Notes under the pieces: model-generated | Databases searched by the model: none | What the model was told of the DNA's origin: nothing | Seen by the model: only the letters and a program-made list of their open reading frames with translations | Program-made: the position numbers and the translations under genes | Shown: in pieces, positions 12,706-21,585 of the stretch | How positions within the stretch are numbered: position 1 is the stretch's first letter | Layout: each line of letters begins with the position of its first letter | Source of the DNA: JAKFEW01 sp036675505 | Lineage (GTDB): Bacteria; Cyanobacteriota; Sericytochromatia; S15B-MN24; JAQBPE01 | Length of the DNA: 64,000 bases | NCBI GenBank assembly: GCA_036675505.1 | Contig: JAKFEW010000043.1 | Coordinates: 17,891-81,890, forward strand | Direction: 5' to 3'

Positions 12706-13113
12706 ATGCCCAGGCAAAGAGTCTTCAAGGTCCGTGACTTCGACCGCTGGGTGCGTAAGACCTCGCTGACTGACGAGGCCCTCTGCGCGGCCGTTGCCGA
12801 GATGACGGCAGGGCTTGTCGACGCCGACCTGGGTGGTGGCGTTCTCAAGAAGCGGGTCGCCTTACCGGGCAAGGGCAAGAGCGGAGGCTTTCGGACCCTC
12901 ATCGCGACGAACAAGGGCAACCGCTGGTTCTTCGTCTTCGGCTTCGAGAAGTCTGAGCGCAGCAACATCAGCCCGAAGGAAGCGACCGCGCTGAAGTTGT
13001 ACGCCTCCGACCTCTTGAAACTGACACCGCCTCAACTGGAAGATATGGTCGAGCGCAAGATGTTGGTGGAGATCTGCCATGAGCGAAAAGAACAGCAAGA
13101 AGGCCAAAAGTAA
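12706..13113 (+). CDS. RelE/HigB-type toxin of a type II toxin-antitoxin system
   Basis: 135 residues. The core matches RelE-superfamily toxins of the HigB/COG4737 kind: LGGGVLKKRVALPGKGKSGG, FRTLIATNKGNRWFFVFGFE and KSERSNISPKEATALKLYA. These correspond to the beta-sheet core with basic residues used for ribosome-dependent mRNA cleavage. The toxin precedes the antitoxin, as in higBA, and the frames overlap by 35 bp. Expected regulation is autorepression through the dyad at 12687-12701. Target and activity are inferred from the family. Confidence 0.85.
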   Translation: MPRQRVFKVRDFDRWVRKTSLTDEALCAAVAEMTAGLVDADLGGGVLKKRVALPGKGKSGGFRTLIATNKGNRWFFVFGFEKSERSNISPKEATALKLYASDLLKLTPPQLEDMVERKMLVEICHERKEQQEGQK

Positions 13114-13420
13114 GCCCACGAGCCGTCTTCTGGACGCGGTTCATGAGGGCGCGAAGGACCTCCAGGTGGCCGGATTCATCGATATGCGCAGGATGCGCGA
13201 GTATGATGCGCTCTGCTTGAAGCCTGTCGAACCCTATACGAAGGAGCAGATCGCCGCGCTCCGGACCCGCTTGAACATCAGCCAGGCCGTCTTGGCGTCG
13301 ATCCTGAATACGAGCCTGTCGACCGTCCGCCAGTGGGAAGCAGGCTCAAAGCGACCGAGCGGTCCCTCATTGAAGCTCCTCAACCTCCTCGGTACCAAGG
13401 GCATCGAGGCGCTCGTCTGA
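13079..13420 (+). CDS. HigA-type HTH antitoxin
   Basis: 113 residues with a C-terminal helix-turn-helix: IAALRTRLNISQAVLASILN followed by TSLSTVRQWEAGSKRPSGPS. This is typical of Xre/HigA antitoxins paired with toxin-first RelE proteins. The basic N-terminus (KNSKKAKSKP) may contact toxin or DNA. It overlaps the toxin gene by 35 bp, implying coupled synthesis. Its stop abuts the convergent membrane-protein gene. Confidence 0.87.
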   Translation: MSEKNSKKAKSKPTSRLLDAVHEGAKDLQVAGFIDMRRMREYDALCLKPVEPYTKEQIAALRTRLNISQAVLASILNTSLSTVRQWEAGSKRPSGPSLKLLNLLGTKGIEALV

Positions 13421-13876
13421 TCATGACGAGACGCGACGAGAAGTTGATCGCGCCACTCGTCCACGGCCAAGCGCCAGACCGGCGATGACGAAGAAGAGCC
13501 CGAGCCCGAGGTACAGCGCCTGTAACCAGTGGTGCAGCGGGACGAACAGGAACTCGCCGGCGAGCCAGCCGATCAGGATCGCCCCGACGGCCGCGGTGAA
13601 CCACCCGGCCCACACGGGTCGGCGGAACGCGACGGCGGTCGCGGCGGCGTTCGCGACTCCGACCAGGAAGAAGAGGATCAGGCCGGGCAGCAGATAGTCG
13701 GGAAAGGGGCTCTGCGAGAGCCATGCCGGGTCGGCCTGGATCAAGGAGCCGTCGGGCCGCAGCACGAAGGCGCCGCCGCCCAGGAGGGCGCCGACCGCCA
13801 CGAACGCATGCACGAGGCCGATGCCGATCCAGGCGACGGGGTGAGGTGAGCGGGGCGAAGCGGGATAGCGCGCCAT
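13421..13876 (-). CDS. Four-helix integral membrane protein, unknown function (151 aa)
   Basis: Four hydrophobic helices are visible, for example AWIGIGLVHAFVAVGALLGG, LLPGLILFFLVGVANAAATA, WFTAAVGAILIGWLAGEFLF and ALYLGLGLFFVIAGLALG. No motif assigns a function. It is the last gene of a minus-strand run with the next two, separated by 25 bp from its upstream neighbour. Probably an envelope protein. Confidence 0.7.
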   Translation of the reverse strand: MARYPASPRSPHPVAWIGIGLVHAFVAVGALLGGGAFVLRPDGSLIQADPAWLSQSPFPDYLLPGLILFFLVGVANAAATAVAFRRPVWAGWFTAAVGAILIGWLAGEFLFVPLHHWLQALYLGLGLFFVIAGLALGRGRVARSTSRRVSS

Positions 13877-13901
13877 GGGGCGACCTCCAGATCGTTGAAG
13901 C

Positions 13902-14411
13902 CTACAGCGTCCGCCGGACCCAGGTCAGGCTCGTCAGCAAGCAGGCTGTCACAAACACGAAGCTCGGCAAGCCGAACCAGAACACGACGGTCTCCCAGTG
14001 CGCAAGCGCGAACCGCTCACCGAGGCCCAGCCTGACCAGGGCCAGAAACGGCACCACGAGCAGACCGGCGACGAGGAAGCCGATGCCGATCGCCTTGTCC
14101 GGGGAGCGATCGCCATTCCATCGCCGCGACGCGCCAGCGATGAGCAAGGCGGACGCGGCGCCTGCCAGGGCAGGGCCGAGGGCCAGGAGCAGCGCGAAGG
14201 CCGTCACCAGGTAGGCCAGGGTCAAGGCGACGGTCGTGAGCGTCCCCCAGGCCGCGAAGGGTCCGAGGACGTCCAAAATCGTCCCGGCGGACCGGGCGAT
14301 CGCGTAGAGCCCGAACAGCGAGGCGTACGCGAAGGTAGCGGCGATGCCGATCTGGGCCCCCGTCCAAGCCACCTTCCCCCAGTCGAGCGGTTGCAGGTCT
14401 CGGCGTGTCAT
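13902..14411 (-). CDS. Integral membrane protein, unknown function (169 aa)
   Basis: Start placed at the ATG giving MTRRDLQPLDWGKVAWTGAQ, 7 bp after the upstream stop; a reading from 14453 would overlap that gene. About four membrane helices are seen: IGIAATFAYASLFGLYAIA, LTLAYLVTAFALLLALGPAL, IGIGFLVAGLLVVPFLALV and VFWFGLPSFVFVTACLL. No family recognised. Middle gene of a three-gene run with an SRPBCC protein. Confidence 0.65.
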   Translation of the reverse strand: MTRRDLQPLDWGKVAWTGAQIGIAATFAYASLFGLYAIARSAGTILDVLGPFAAWGTLTTVALTLAYLVTAFALLLALGPALAGAASALLIAGASRRWNGDRSPDKAIGIGFLVAGLLVVPFLALVRLGLGERFALAHWETVVFWFGLPSFVFVTACLLTSLTWVRRTL

Positions 14412-14418
14412 CGTCCGC

Positions 14419-15087
14419 CTACCTCGCGCTTTCAGCCTGGCGCTTGATGCCAAGCATCATGCCGATCTCCATCACCAGGTGCGCCTGCTCGAAGATGCCG
14501 TAGTACAAGGCCGCGGCACCCCAGCTTCGCACGGGGAATGAAGGATAGCGCACAATCAGGCGGGTGCGGTCGGGGCCGAGCGGCACCAGGTGCCAATCCC
14601 AGCCGCCGACCACCAGGTCGCGGCCCGGGATGACCAGGCTAACCGGCTCAAACGGCCCGTCCTTCATGTAGGAGAGGTGATCCCCCACGCGCGGCGTCTG
14701 GTACTGCGGCAGGATCCGATCGGCATTGTGGATGTCGGCGGCGAAGAGGTTCTCGAGCCAGTCGAAGCTCTGGAACCCGCCACGCCCCTGTCCGAGCTGG
14801 GCGACCCACGGCCATACGCGCGCGGCCGGCGCGTCGATGGTGATGGCCCGGGTCGAGACCACGACCCCAGCCGGAATGTAGGGGTCGCCAGGTAAGGCCT
14901 GCAGCACTTCCGCATCGGTGGCCCCCCAGCGCATGTGGTAGGGGCGCAGGACGCCGACGTAGAGCACCGCGAACACCGCCAGGAAGAGGCCGACGGCCAT
15001 CAACAGGCGACGAACGAGCTGCCGTGGCCTGGCCTGGGCGTTGGCCGGCCCGGCCGCGGAGACAGGGGGTCGATCGAGCGTATTCAT
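14419..15087 (-). CDS. Membrane-anchored SRPBCC-family protein (222 aa)
   Basis: One N-terminal membrane helix (LLMAVGLFLAVFAVLYVGVL) is followed by a START/SRPBCC-like domain. Its typical beginning is STRAITIDAPAARVWPWVAQ, then GQGRGGFQSFDWLENLFAAD and a late strand RTRLIVRYPSFPVRSW. Such domains bind hydrophobic ligands or lipids in a helix-grip pocket. The DWLENL segment is common in a widespread uncharacterised subgroup. It heads the run with the two small membrane proteins. Ligand unknown. Confidence 0.7.
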   Translation of the reverse strand: MNTLDRPPVSAAGPANAQARPRQLVRRLLMAVGLFLAVFAVLYVGVLRPYHMRWGATDAEVLQALPGDPYIPAGVVVSTRAITIDAPAARVWPWVAQLGQGRGGFQSFDWLENLFAADIHNADRILPQYQTPRVGDHLSYMKDGPFEPVSLVIPGRDLVVGGWDWHLVPLGPDRTRLIVRYPSFPVRSWGAAALYYGIFEQAHLVMEIGMMLGIKRQAESAR

Positions 15088-15312
15088 GGAGACGGGCCTC
15101 GCGCCAAAACCCGGCCGTCGGTGTCGCCTGTTGATTCCTGCCTCAATGATGACTTGGATCGAAACCTATGACATCGGCAGGAAACCCGCTGTCGTATCCC
15201 CCGCCCGAATGTTTAGACAAGCCGCGTTCAATCTCAGCATGGATTACCGAACCGACCAGCGCGCGAGGAGTTCTACATTTGAATCATCCATCGCTTCGCA
15301 AGGAGGTCCCCG

Positions 15313-15786
15313 ATGCCCCGCGCGCTCGGCGCCCCGCATCCTGCTCGGAATGCCCAGCTCAAGACATTGAACCGGCTCTCCTATCCCATCAACTACGTCG
15401 TCCAACTGGCGACGGTCGTTCCGATGACGCTCAATGGTACCCTGGGCGAGTTTCGCCTCCTCGACCAGACCCCTCATTCGCTGATGTGGGACCTCGATGC
15501 CCTGGGCTATATCTTCATGGGCCTGGCGACGGCGTTCGCGGTGCCGGTGCTCAGCCAAGAAGGGCTCGAAGGCTGGGCCAGGCGTTTCTTCCTCGCTCAC
15601 ACGTTCATGACGCCGGTCATCGCATTCGTCTACTTCTATCCCGGCTTTTCCACTTCGCTGCTGCTCATCGGCTCGCCGTGGCTCATCACGGCCCCAGGCG
15701 CGGCACTGACGCTGGCGCTGGTCTTCAGGCGACGGCTCCACGCGACACGAAACGAGGAAGCAACCGGCCTCTCGAAAGGGGATTGA
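15313..15786 (+). CDS. Small multi-pass membrane protein (157 aa), possibly N-terminally truncated
   Basis: A strong site AAGGAGGT lies 5 bp before ATG 15313. The protein has about four hydrophobic segments: NYVVQLATVVPMTLNGTLG, DALGYIFMGLATAFAVPVLS, FFLAHTFMTPVIAFVYFYP and WLITAPGAALTLALVFRR. It resembles the later half of larger uncharacterised membrane proteins, and the first 15 residues look unconserved, so truncation is possible. The preceding 225 bp contain nothing I can identify. It is convergent with the propeller lipoprotein gene. Confidence 0.55.
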   Translation: MPRALGAPHPARNAQLKTLNRLSYPINYVVQLATVVPMTLNGTLGEFRLLDQTPHSLMWDLDALGYIFMGLATAFAVPVLSQEGLEGWARRFFLAHTFMTPVIAFVYFYPGFSTSLLLIGSPWLITAPGAALTLALVFRRRLHATRNEEATGLSKGD

Positions 15787-15825
15787 GTGACACAAAGGAA
15801 ATCGCGCTCCGAAGAGATCTCATGG

Positions 15826-17505
15826 CTAGTCCGTCACATTGACCACGAAGGTCACGTCGGTCGCCTCGAGCATGCTGAGCACCGACTCGTCATAGCGCGA
15901 TTTCAGGTCCGCCGCCGCGGCCCCCTGCGCGAACCGGGGAGACACGCGGATCTTGAGCCTGTACGCGCCGACGCTCCGCGGGGTGAACGTCGTCGTCAGC
16001 GTTGGGAAGCGGCGGTCCGCCGGGCAGGTTCCGACGTTCGTGCGGCGGGCGATGAGGCCTGAGAAGGTCACCATCCGGATCGGGTCGAGCAAGGAGGCGT
16101 AGGCGGCGGTCGGCGTCTCGCACGCGTTGTCCACCAGGAACGAGAGGGTGACGGGGACCGGCTGTCCCACCTTCCCTTCCCGGGGCGCGACGAGGTCCAC
16201 GAACGTGCCCACGGGCCGGGGCATGGCGGCCACCGGTAGGAGCCCGGCGGCGACGTCGCGTGGCACGCGGGCCGTCATGATACCGGGTGCGTGCCCGCGG
16301 AGCTCCCCGTAGATGATCCGCTCGTCGTCCAGCCAGCCACGCAGCGGGACCGGCGCGCCGAGGATCGTGACGTCCAGGCGTTCCAGCGAGATCACGACAG
16401 TGTCGCCCTGGACCTGGCCGGCAGTGGCGACGCCGAGGATTCGCGCCCCGTCGGGCGACGGCCAGACGGGGTAGAGCGAGTTGTAGTACATCCCGGTCTC
16501 GGGGTGCCGCAACTCGGCCTGCCGTTCGACAACTTCGTCGTTCCAGAATGAAAGCGTGGATACACGAAGCCGGGCGGGTCCTGGGTTCGCGCTGGGGTTC
16601 TCGACGCGCACGACGTGGAGCTGATCCGAGGTGGCCGCCCAAGTCAACACCGTGCCTTCCGCCCGAACAGCCCGTGATTGGGAGTTGGTTACATCTATCA
16701 TCCGTACCTCGGTCGGCAGCTCGCCACGCGGATCCCTCGCCTCGTAAGCCAGCCGGGCCCCGTCGGGCGACCAGGTCAGGTTGGTATGCGCCACCCCGTC
16801 GTAAAGCTTGATGGCATCAGGGGCGCTTCCACCCACCAGCCACAGCGGCCCGGCCGTCCTCCCTCCGGTCGTGTGGACCACCTGGTCGGTGCGCGGGTTC
16901 GCGAGGATGACGGGCGCTTCCGTACCGGGCGGGTATGCGGCCAGCACAACCGGGGGCCCGCCTGCCAGGGGCAGGCGCACCACGCGGTAGCCGAGCGTCT
17001 CGGTCTTCGGCACGCCCAGGTCGATGAACTCGCCTGGGAACGCCTTGAAGAGTCGCTCGACGTAGACCAGGGTCTGGCCGTCACCCTGCCACTGGAAGAC
17101 CCCCTTCACCTCACTCTCCAACGCCCGGGCCGACCCCGGCGCACCGCCAACCGGCGCCAGGTACACCCGGTTCGGTTCCTCGGCCAGCGAGAACGCGACC
17201 TGGCGACGGTCCGGCGAGACCACCACCTGCCGCAGCCGCCCGGCGGGGAAGGCCGCCAGAGGCGTTTGCTCGTAGAGGAGGTGCGGCGCGGACTGGTACG
17301 ACGGCGAGGGCGAAGGCGAGGGTGCCGCGAGCGAGCCGGTCGGGGCCGGACTCGGTGTCGACCCGGTGACCGAGCTCGGCACCGCGCTCGGCGTGGGGCC
17401 TGGTGTCGGCGTTACGAGGCTGGCCGGCGGGACCGGCGGCGACGGCCCGCCACAGCCGGCCGCAACCAGGGCCAGGATGAACGTACCTACCAGCTGTCGA
17501 TTCAT
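15826..17505 (-). CDS. TolB-like beta-propeller lipoprotein, paralogue 1 (559 aa)
   Basis: The lipoprotein signal MNRQLVGTFILALVAAGCGG has its lipobox Cys at about residue 18. A Pro/Ser/Thr-rich linker follows (PTPGPTPSAVPSSVTGSTPS). The propeller has repeated SPD(G/R) blades such as QVVVSPDRRQVAFSLAEE, LTWSPDGARLAYEARD and VWPSPDGARILGVA. Unlike its neighbours it has an extra C-terminal beta-sandwich-like domain of about 130 residues (GKVGQPVPVTLSFLVDNAC to the end). Shared segments such as FQWQGDGQTLVYVER and LGYRVVRLPLAGG match paralogue 2, showing duplication. Probably anchored to a membrane in the periplasm; substrate unknown. Confidence 0.75.
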   Translation of the reverse strand: MNRQLVGTFILALVAAGCGGPSPPVPPASLVTPTPGPTPSAVPSSVTGSTPSPAPTGSLAAPSPSPSPSYQSAPHLLYEQTPLAAFPAGRLRQVVVSPDRRQVAFSLAEEPNRVYLAPVGGAPGSARALESEVKGVFQWQGDGQTLVYVERLFKAFPGEFIDLGVPKTETLGYRVVRLPLAGGPPVVLAAYPPGTEAPVILANPRTDQVVHTTGGRTAGPLWLVGGSAPDAIKLYDGVAHTNLTWSPDGARLAYEARDPRGELPTEVRMIDVTNSQSRAVRAEGTVLTWAATSDQLHVVRVENPSANPGPARLRVSTLSFWNDEVVERQAELRHPETGMYYNSLYPVWPSPDGARILGVATAGQVQGDTVVISLERLDVTILGAPVPLRGWLDDERIIYGELRGHAPGIMTARVPRDVAAGLLPVAAMPRPVGTFVDLVAPREGKVGQPVPVTLSFLVDNACETPTAAYASLLDPIRMVTFSGLIARRTNVGTCPADRRFPTLTTTFTPRSVGAYRLKIRVSPRFAQGAAAADLKSRYDESVLSMLEATDVTFVVNVTD

Positions 17506-17657
17506 CGCTCGGTCACCTTTGATGACCAGCACGTCGCGGAATGCGACAAGCCAGCATGACGTCGAGACTACCGTGCGTCGCCGTTGTGGTCTTTGGAAAA
17601 TTTCCTACAAAATTTGTTCGCCTGCTCCCAAAGCCCAGATCCAGCGGCATACCAGCC

Positions 17658-18800
17658 TCACTCAGGGACATCGACCGCGTACTGTCCCCCGCGGTACGCG
17701 CCCATCACGGTGCGATCGTCCAACCAGCACCGGATGTAGCCGAAAGAGTCCAGGGTCTTCGTTTCGCCCGTTTCGAGGGAAATGACGATGTTGGACCGCC
17801 TCGCGTACGCCACGATCCGCCGCCCGTCGGGCGACAGTGCATCGAGCCCGAGATTGACGACCTGCGTGCTACCTGAAAGCTGAATCACCTTCCGCTCGGG
17901 TGCACGGCCGCTCACGGGGAACCGCTGCAGGGCGAGACCGTTGCTGAAAGGTTCGGGACCGATGACGAGGAGACTTTGGCCGTCGGCCGCCCAATCGATC
18001 GCCCACAAAGGTCTCGCGCCGACGATGGTCGCGGCTTTCGTCGTGAGGTCGAGCACCTTGGTGGTCCCCTCACGGCCTTGATCAGGGTCCAGCTCGACCA
18101 CCATCAAGCGGGCGCCATCGGGAGAAACTGCGAACTGCTCGACCGCCTCGGCCTTCATGACGACCTCTTGCCGACCGGTTTCCAGATCCAGGCGGCGAAT
18201 CGCCCCGTAGTAGGCCAAGTTCCTCCCATCGCTCTTCGAGAAGAAGACCTCGTTTCGGGTGGGTGACGCCTGGAAGCGAACCGGCCGCTCGACCCGCAGG
18301 ACCTCATGCGGGCCGCCCCCGTCAACCGGCAGGCGCATCAGCCGGTACGCCTGCACCCCCCTTGGAAGATCCCAATCGCTGAATTCACCGGGCGCTTCAC
18401 GAGCGACCGCCTCGAGGTACAGCAGCGCATGGCCGTCCCCCGCCCATTGCAGCTCACCTGGGTCATGGGGAATGACGCCGACCTTCCTGGCGTCCGCTCC
18501 GAGGGTCGCAACGAAGACCTCGCTCTGGTACTTTCCCTCCTCCGAATATGCGACGCGACGCCGATCCCGCGAGAGCGCGAAGTGTCGCATGGACTGCGGC
18601 AGGAGCGGCTCGATCAGCCGGCTGTTTATCGGAGCCGGCTCGTCATAGAGGTGGCTGTATGCCCCGGCCGGTGGCTTCGTGTCGTTTCCACCCGCGGGCT
18701 GCAACGGGCTTGCGTCGCCTCCGGCGGCCGGCGGCGCGCTACCGAGCGAACAGCCAACGAGTAAGAGCGCGACGCCCGGAGGCATGAAACGGCGTATCAT
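17658..18800 (-). CDS. TolB-like beta-propeller lipoprotein, paralogue 2 (380 aa)
   Basis: Signal MIRRFMPPGVALLLVGCSLG with lipobox LVGC, then a short Gly/Pro linker. Propeller blades include RHFALSRDRRRVAYSEEGKY, LQWAGDGHALLYLEAVAREA, FAVSPDGARLMVVELD and IDWAADGQSLLVIGPEP. It aligns by eye with paralogue 1 over the LQWAGDGHALLYLE and AYRLMRLPVDGG region, and ends at GYIRCWLDDRTVMGAYRGGQ without the extra domain. It lies 47 bp downstream of paralogue 3 on the same strand. Function unknown; TolB-like propellers often mediate protein contacts in the periplasm. Confidence 0.75.
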   Translation of the reverse strand: MIRRFMPPGVALLLVGCSLGSAPPAAGGDASPLQPAGGNDTKPPAGAYSHLYDEPAPINSRLIEPLLPQSMRHFALSRDRRRVAYSEEGKYQSEVFVATLGADARKVGVIPHDPGELQWAGDGHALLYLEAVAREAPGEFSDWDLPRGVQAYRLMRLPVDGGGPHEVLRVERPVRFQASPTRNEVFFSKSDGRNLAYYGAIRRLDLETGRQEVVMKAEAVEQFAVSPDGARLMVVELDPDQGREGTTKVLDLTTKAATIVGARPLWAIDWAADGQSLLVIGPEPFSNGLALQRFPVSGRAPERKVIQLSGSTQVVNLGLDALSPDGRRIVAYARRSNIVISLETGETKTLDSFGYIRCWLDDRTVMGAYRGGQYAVDVPE

Positions 18801-18847
18801 CGACTCCCCTCAGCTTCCCGACGTCTCGTGGTGTCGAAAGAAACTCA

Positions 18848-19984
18848 TCAGCGGCCTCCTGCTGCGTCGGCGATGAAGTAGCGGTTACCGCCCTTCTCGT
18901 TGTTGGACAAGACGAACCGGCTCGTACGCCCCAGCCAGGTCACGAAGGTGGACGGCGGGGCCACATCCCGGACCTGCCCCGACGCCGTATCGACGCCGAT
19001 GAGGCTCGTGCTTCGCTCCGGTATGCCGCCTTCGCCGCCGATCTTGAGCGCGACGACGAAGCGCCCGTCGAGGGACGCGCGGTAGCAATCGACGTACCTG
19101 CGGGCATCCGCGGGGTCTGCAACGCTGAGCGATCGATCGGCCACCAATTGCCCCGTCAGGTCGAAGGTGGTGATGCCGAAGTGTTGCCCGTCGCGATTCT
19201 GGATCATCTGGATGCCGTCGCCCGGCGGGGTCCAGGCGATCTTCTCCTCCTCCGGCCAGCAACTGATTTCCACGCCCATCCGGTTCATGTGGACGCCGGC
19301 GTCGAAGCGCCGGACTTCCGTGGTGGCGATCGTCACGACCGCGATGCGCTGCCCGCCGCCTTCGTCGAACGAGAGGTAGGCGATCCGCGTGCCATCTGGC
19401 GACCACGCGAGGCTCCGCCAGGCGACGTTGGTCGCCAAGGACGTCTCGGCCTGGCCGGCAATGTCATAGAGGAAAAGACCGGCGTCCCGCAAGAACGCCA
19501 GGTAGCGGCCGTCCGGAGAGGGCTCGACGCGCCCCACCGGCCCCGCGGAAACAGGCGGCGTGGTGATCGCCCCGGTCTCGAGATCGACCATCTGGATTCG
19601 GTTCTCCGGGTAAGGCGGCGGGGGCGGCCGCTTCGGCTCCCCCGGTTCCGTGATGGGTGGCAGGCGGGACGGGAAAAACGTGAGGGCCTTGCCGTCGCCC
19701 GTCCAGCCGATGCTGGAGATGGGACCCTCGGAATCGGCCAGCTTGCGCGGTTGCAGCGTCGCGACGTCCACCACGAAGAGGCCCGCGGGCTCGGCGTAGG
19801 CCAGCCGGGTCCCGTCGGGGGACGACACCACCTGGTAGGTGAGATGCGGCATGAAGGGCAACGCGACGAGTCCGGGGTGGCCGAAGAGGGCCGTGAGTGG
19901 GTTCACGCACCCTGCCAGGACCACCGCCCCGAGCAGGAACGGCAGCTTGAGCGAGGGCGCCGGCGCGGAACGCTTCGTCGGCAT
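18848..19984 (-). CDS. TolB-like beta-propeller lipoprotein, paralogue 3 (378 aa)
   Basis: ATG 19984 follows AAGGAG and gives MPTKRSAPAPSLKLPFLLGA with lipobox LAGC. The blades are regular: TYQVVSSPDGTRLAYAEPAG, IGWTGDGKALTFFPSRLP, VEPSPDGRYLAFLRDAGLFL and RSLAWSPDGTRIAYLSF. A Pro-rich loop (EPKRPPPPPYPENR) interrupts one blade. The reading frame stays open to 20995 but the extension has no start signal and runs antisense to nothing useful, so it is excluded. It starts 11 bp after the stop of the upstream decayed paralogue, suggesting a former operon. Confidence 0.77.
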   Translation of the reverse strand: MPTKRSAPAPSLKLPFLLGAVVLAGCVNPLTALFGHPGLVALPFMPHLTYQVVSSPDGTRLAYAEPAGLFVVDVATLQPRKLADSEGPISSIGWTGDGKALTFFPSRLPPITEPGEPKRPPPPPYPENRIQMVDLETGAITTPPVSAGPVGRVEPSPDGRYLAFLRDAGLFLYDIAGQAETSLATNVAWRSLAWSPDGTRIAYLSFDEGGGQRIAVVTIATTEVRRFDAGVHMNRMGVEISCWPEEEKIAWTPPGDGIQMIQNRDGQHFGITTFDLTGQLVADRSLSVADPADARRYVDCYRASLDGRFVVALKIGGEGGIPERSTSLIGVDTASGQVRDVAPPSTFVTWLGRTSRFVLSNNEKGGNRYFIADAAGGR

Positions 19985-19995
19985 ACGGGCTCCTT

Positions 19996-21246
19996 TCACG
20001 GCGTAACGGGACCGGGATCGAGGAGGACGGGGCGCCGTCCCTGGTAGAAGCCACTCAGGAACAAGATCCGGCGCTCGTCGCTCCACCCGATGGCCTCCAA
20101 GTCCTCGCGGGCTTCGAGCACGTGGCGGGTCGCCCCGTCGAACACGAAGTGCTGGCGCGGCCCTGTGGGCAAGCCCTTCACGGCGTCGCTCGCGTGGCGA
20201 GAAACGAGAATCCGCCGGCCGTTGCGCGACAGCAGGGGCCGGGCGTAACTGTAACGGATCCCCGCGGGCGGACTGTCCAGCTCGTATTGGGCGGTATCGA
20301 GCACCTGCCCATCGGCGCCGAAGCGGGTGACCTTCAGGAAGTCGCCGACGACGACCTCGGCGACCCGGAGGACCGCCGCGTCCTCCCAGGCCATGGCCGT
20401 GTACCGGCCCGAGTAGGTGAGCTCGGACGCCGGTCCCGGCTGCCATTGGGGCGCCACTGCCATCACGATGGCCACCGGCCCCTCCCCGTAGTCGGACCGG
20501 GCAATGGCGAGCGCCACGCGGCTGCCGTCCGGCGATGGGAAGAACGACAGCAGCGGCACGGCGTAAAGCACCTGCCGGGTAGTGCCGGTCGCGAGCATGT
20601 GCTGCTGGATGGTCGCGCCGTCGTACATGCCATCCGCGCGCGGGACCATGTCGAGGTAGAAGAGAGAGGTGGCATCGGCGGACCAGGTCACCAGGCCGTC
20701 GCTGGGGCCGGTCGAGGCGACCTTCCGGGTAAGCCCGTCCACGTCCGCGACGACCACCCAGCCGTAGCGACCGCCGGGCGTCAGGGCCATCGTGCCGCAG
20801 TCCGACGTCGGTCCGATCGCCGGCGCGAACCGCCGCATGAACGTGATGCGTCCATCCACGACGTCGGATTCGCCGACCAGGACGGCGCCCGGAACCCTGC
20901 CGCCCTCGAGCTGCCCGGGCATCCAGGTCTATCCGGCGCCTTGTAGCCAGATCGAGACGCGACGATAGTGAGTGAAGCCGCTGCCTTGGCACCATGGCCG
21001 GCGCCGGCCTTGTAAGTCTGTCCCTCGTCCCGCATGTTCACTGGATCTCCAGGTCGGTTGTGATCGTCACCCTCAAACACCATCCACGGTCCGTGCCCCT
21101 CGGCGCTGAAGCCTTTGCCCGCGCCGAGGAACCGTGGCCGCGCCACTGGTCGTCGGGCCTGGCGCGCCGGGCGATGGCGCAGGCATCGCCACGCAACCCG
21201 CGAGGAGCGCAGCCACGACGATGGCGGAAGTCGGGGTGGTCTTCAA
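19996..21246 (-). pseudogene. Propeller lipoprotein paralogue 4, 5' end decayed
   Basis: TTG at 21246, with GAGGAG 8 bp upstream, begins MKTTPTSAIVVAALLAGC, an unmistakable lipoprotein signal. The frame is lost within about 60 codons. Propeller sequence resumes in another frame from 20922 to 19996 (308 aa) with LVTWSADATSLFYLDMVPRA, FFPSPDGSRVALAIARSDYG and YSYARPLLSRNGRRILVSR; a TAG lies two codons before that ATG. The signal and propeller were probably one gene. The 308-residue part could still be translated but would stay in the cytoplasm. Confidence 0.7.
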
Positions 21247-21340
21247 GGAACGTGCTCCTCATCGCGCGGATTGAGCTCGATCACGTAGGCGCCGCTTCCG
21301 AAGCGGTCATCCCATCATCGTCCAACCAGGACGGACAAGC
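21243..21340 (-). pseudogene. C-terminal relic of a fifth propeller lipoprotein
   Basis: Two short frames read SWLDDDGMT and, after a shift, DRFGSGAYVIELNPRDEEHV before TGA at 21243. The WLDD and GAY pattern matches the ends of paralogues 1 and 2 (RGWLDDERIIYGE; RCWLDDRTVMGAY). Its stop overlaps the TTG start of paralogue 4 as TTGA, the arrangement expected of two adjacent genes in one operon. The rest of the gene is not recognisable upstream. Confidence 0.55.
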
Positions 21341-21350
21341 AAGCCATTTG

Positions 21351-21372
21351 GCCGTATTTTCGCCGTATTTTC
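21351..21372. repeat. Two-copy 11-bp direct repeat
   Basis: GCCGTATTTTC occurs twice in immediate succession. It lies in the otherwise featureless stretch between the decayed lipoprotein relics and the hook-like lipoprotein (about 21340-21585). Significance unknown. Confidence 0.6.
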
Positions 21373-21585
21373 GCCGCCCCATTCACCACGTCGCCGAACA
21401 ACCGCTTGCCAAACAGCCAATTCAACAGATATAACCGCATGGGAGTCCCGCGGGCCGGAACCGCTCACGCGCCCCGCCGAACGCCTTGATGGTGAGTGAC
21501 TGGCGGATCGACACAGCGAGCTCGGCAATCCATCGGCAAACCGGAAAGCATCCCAGTCCCGTCCCCCCCGAGAAGGAATTCGCCG

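Noticed and set aside
19985..20995. Upstream extension of propeller lipoprotein 3 to a 715-residue protein
   Set aside because: The ATG at 19984 has AAGGAG and a proper lipobox; the extension runs out of frame over paralogue 4 and is Arg-rich noise.
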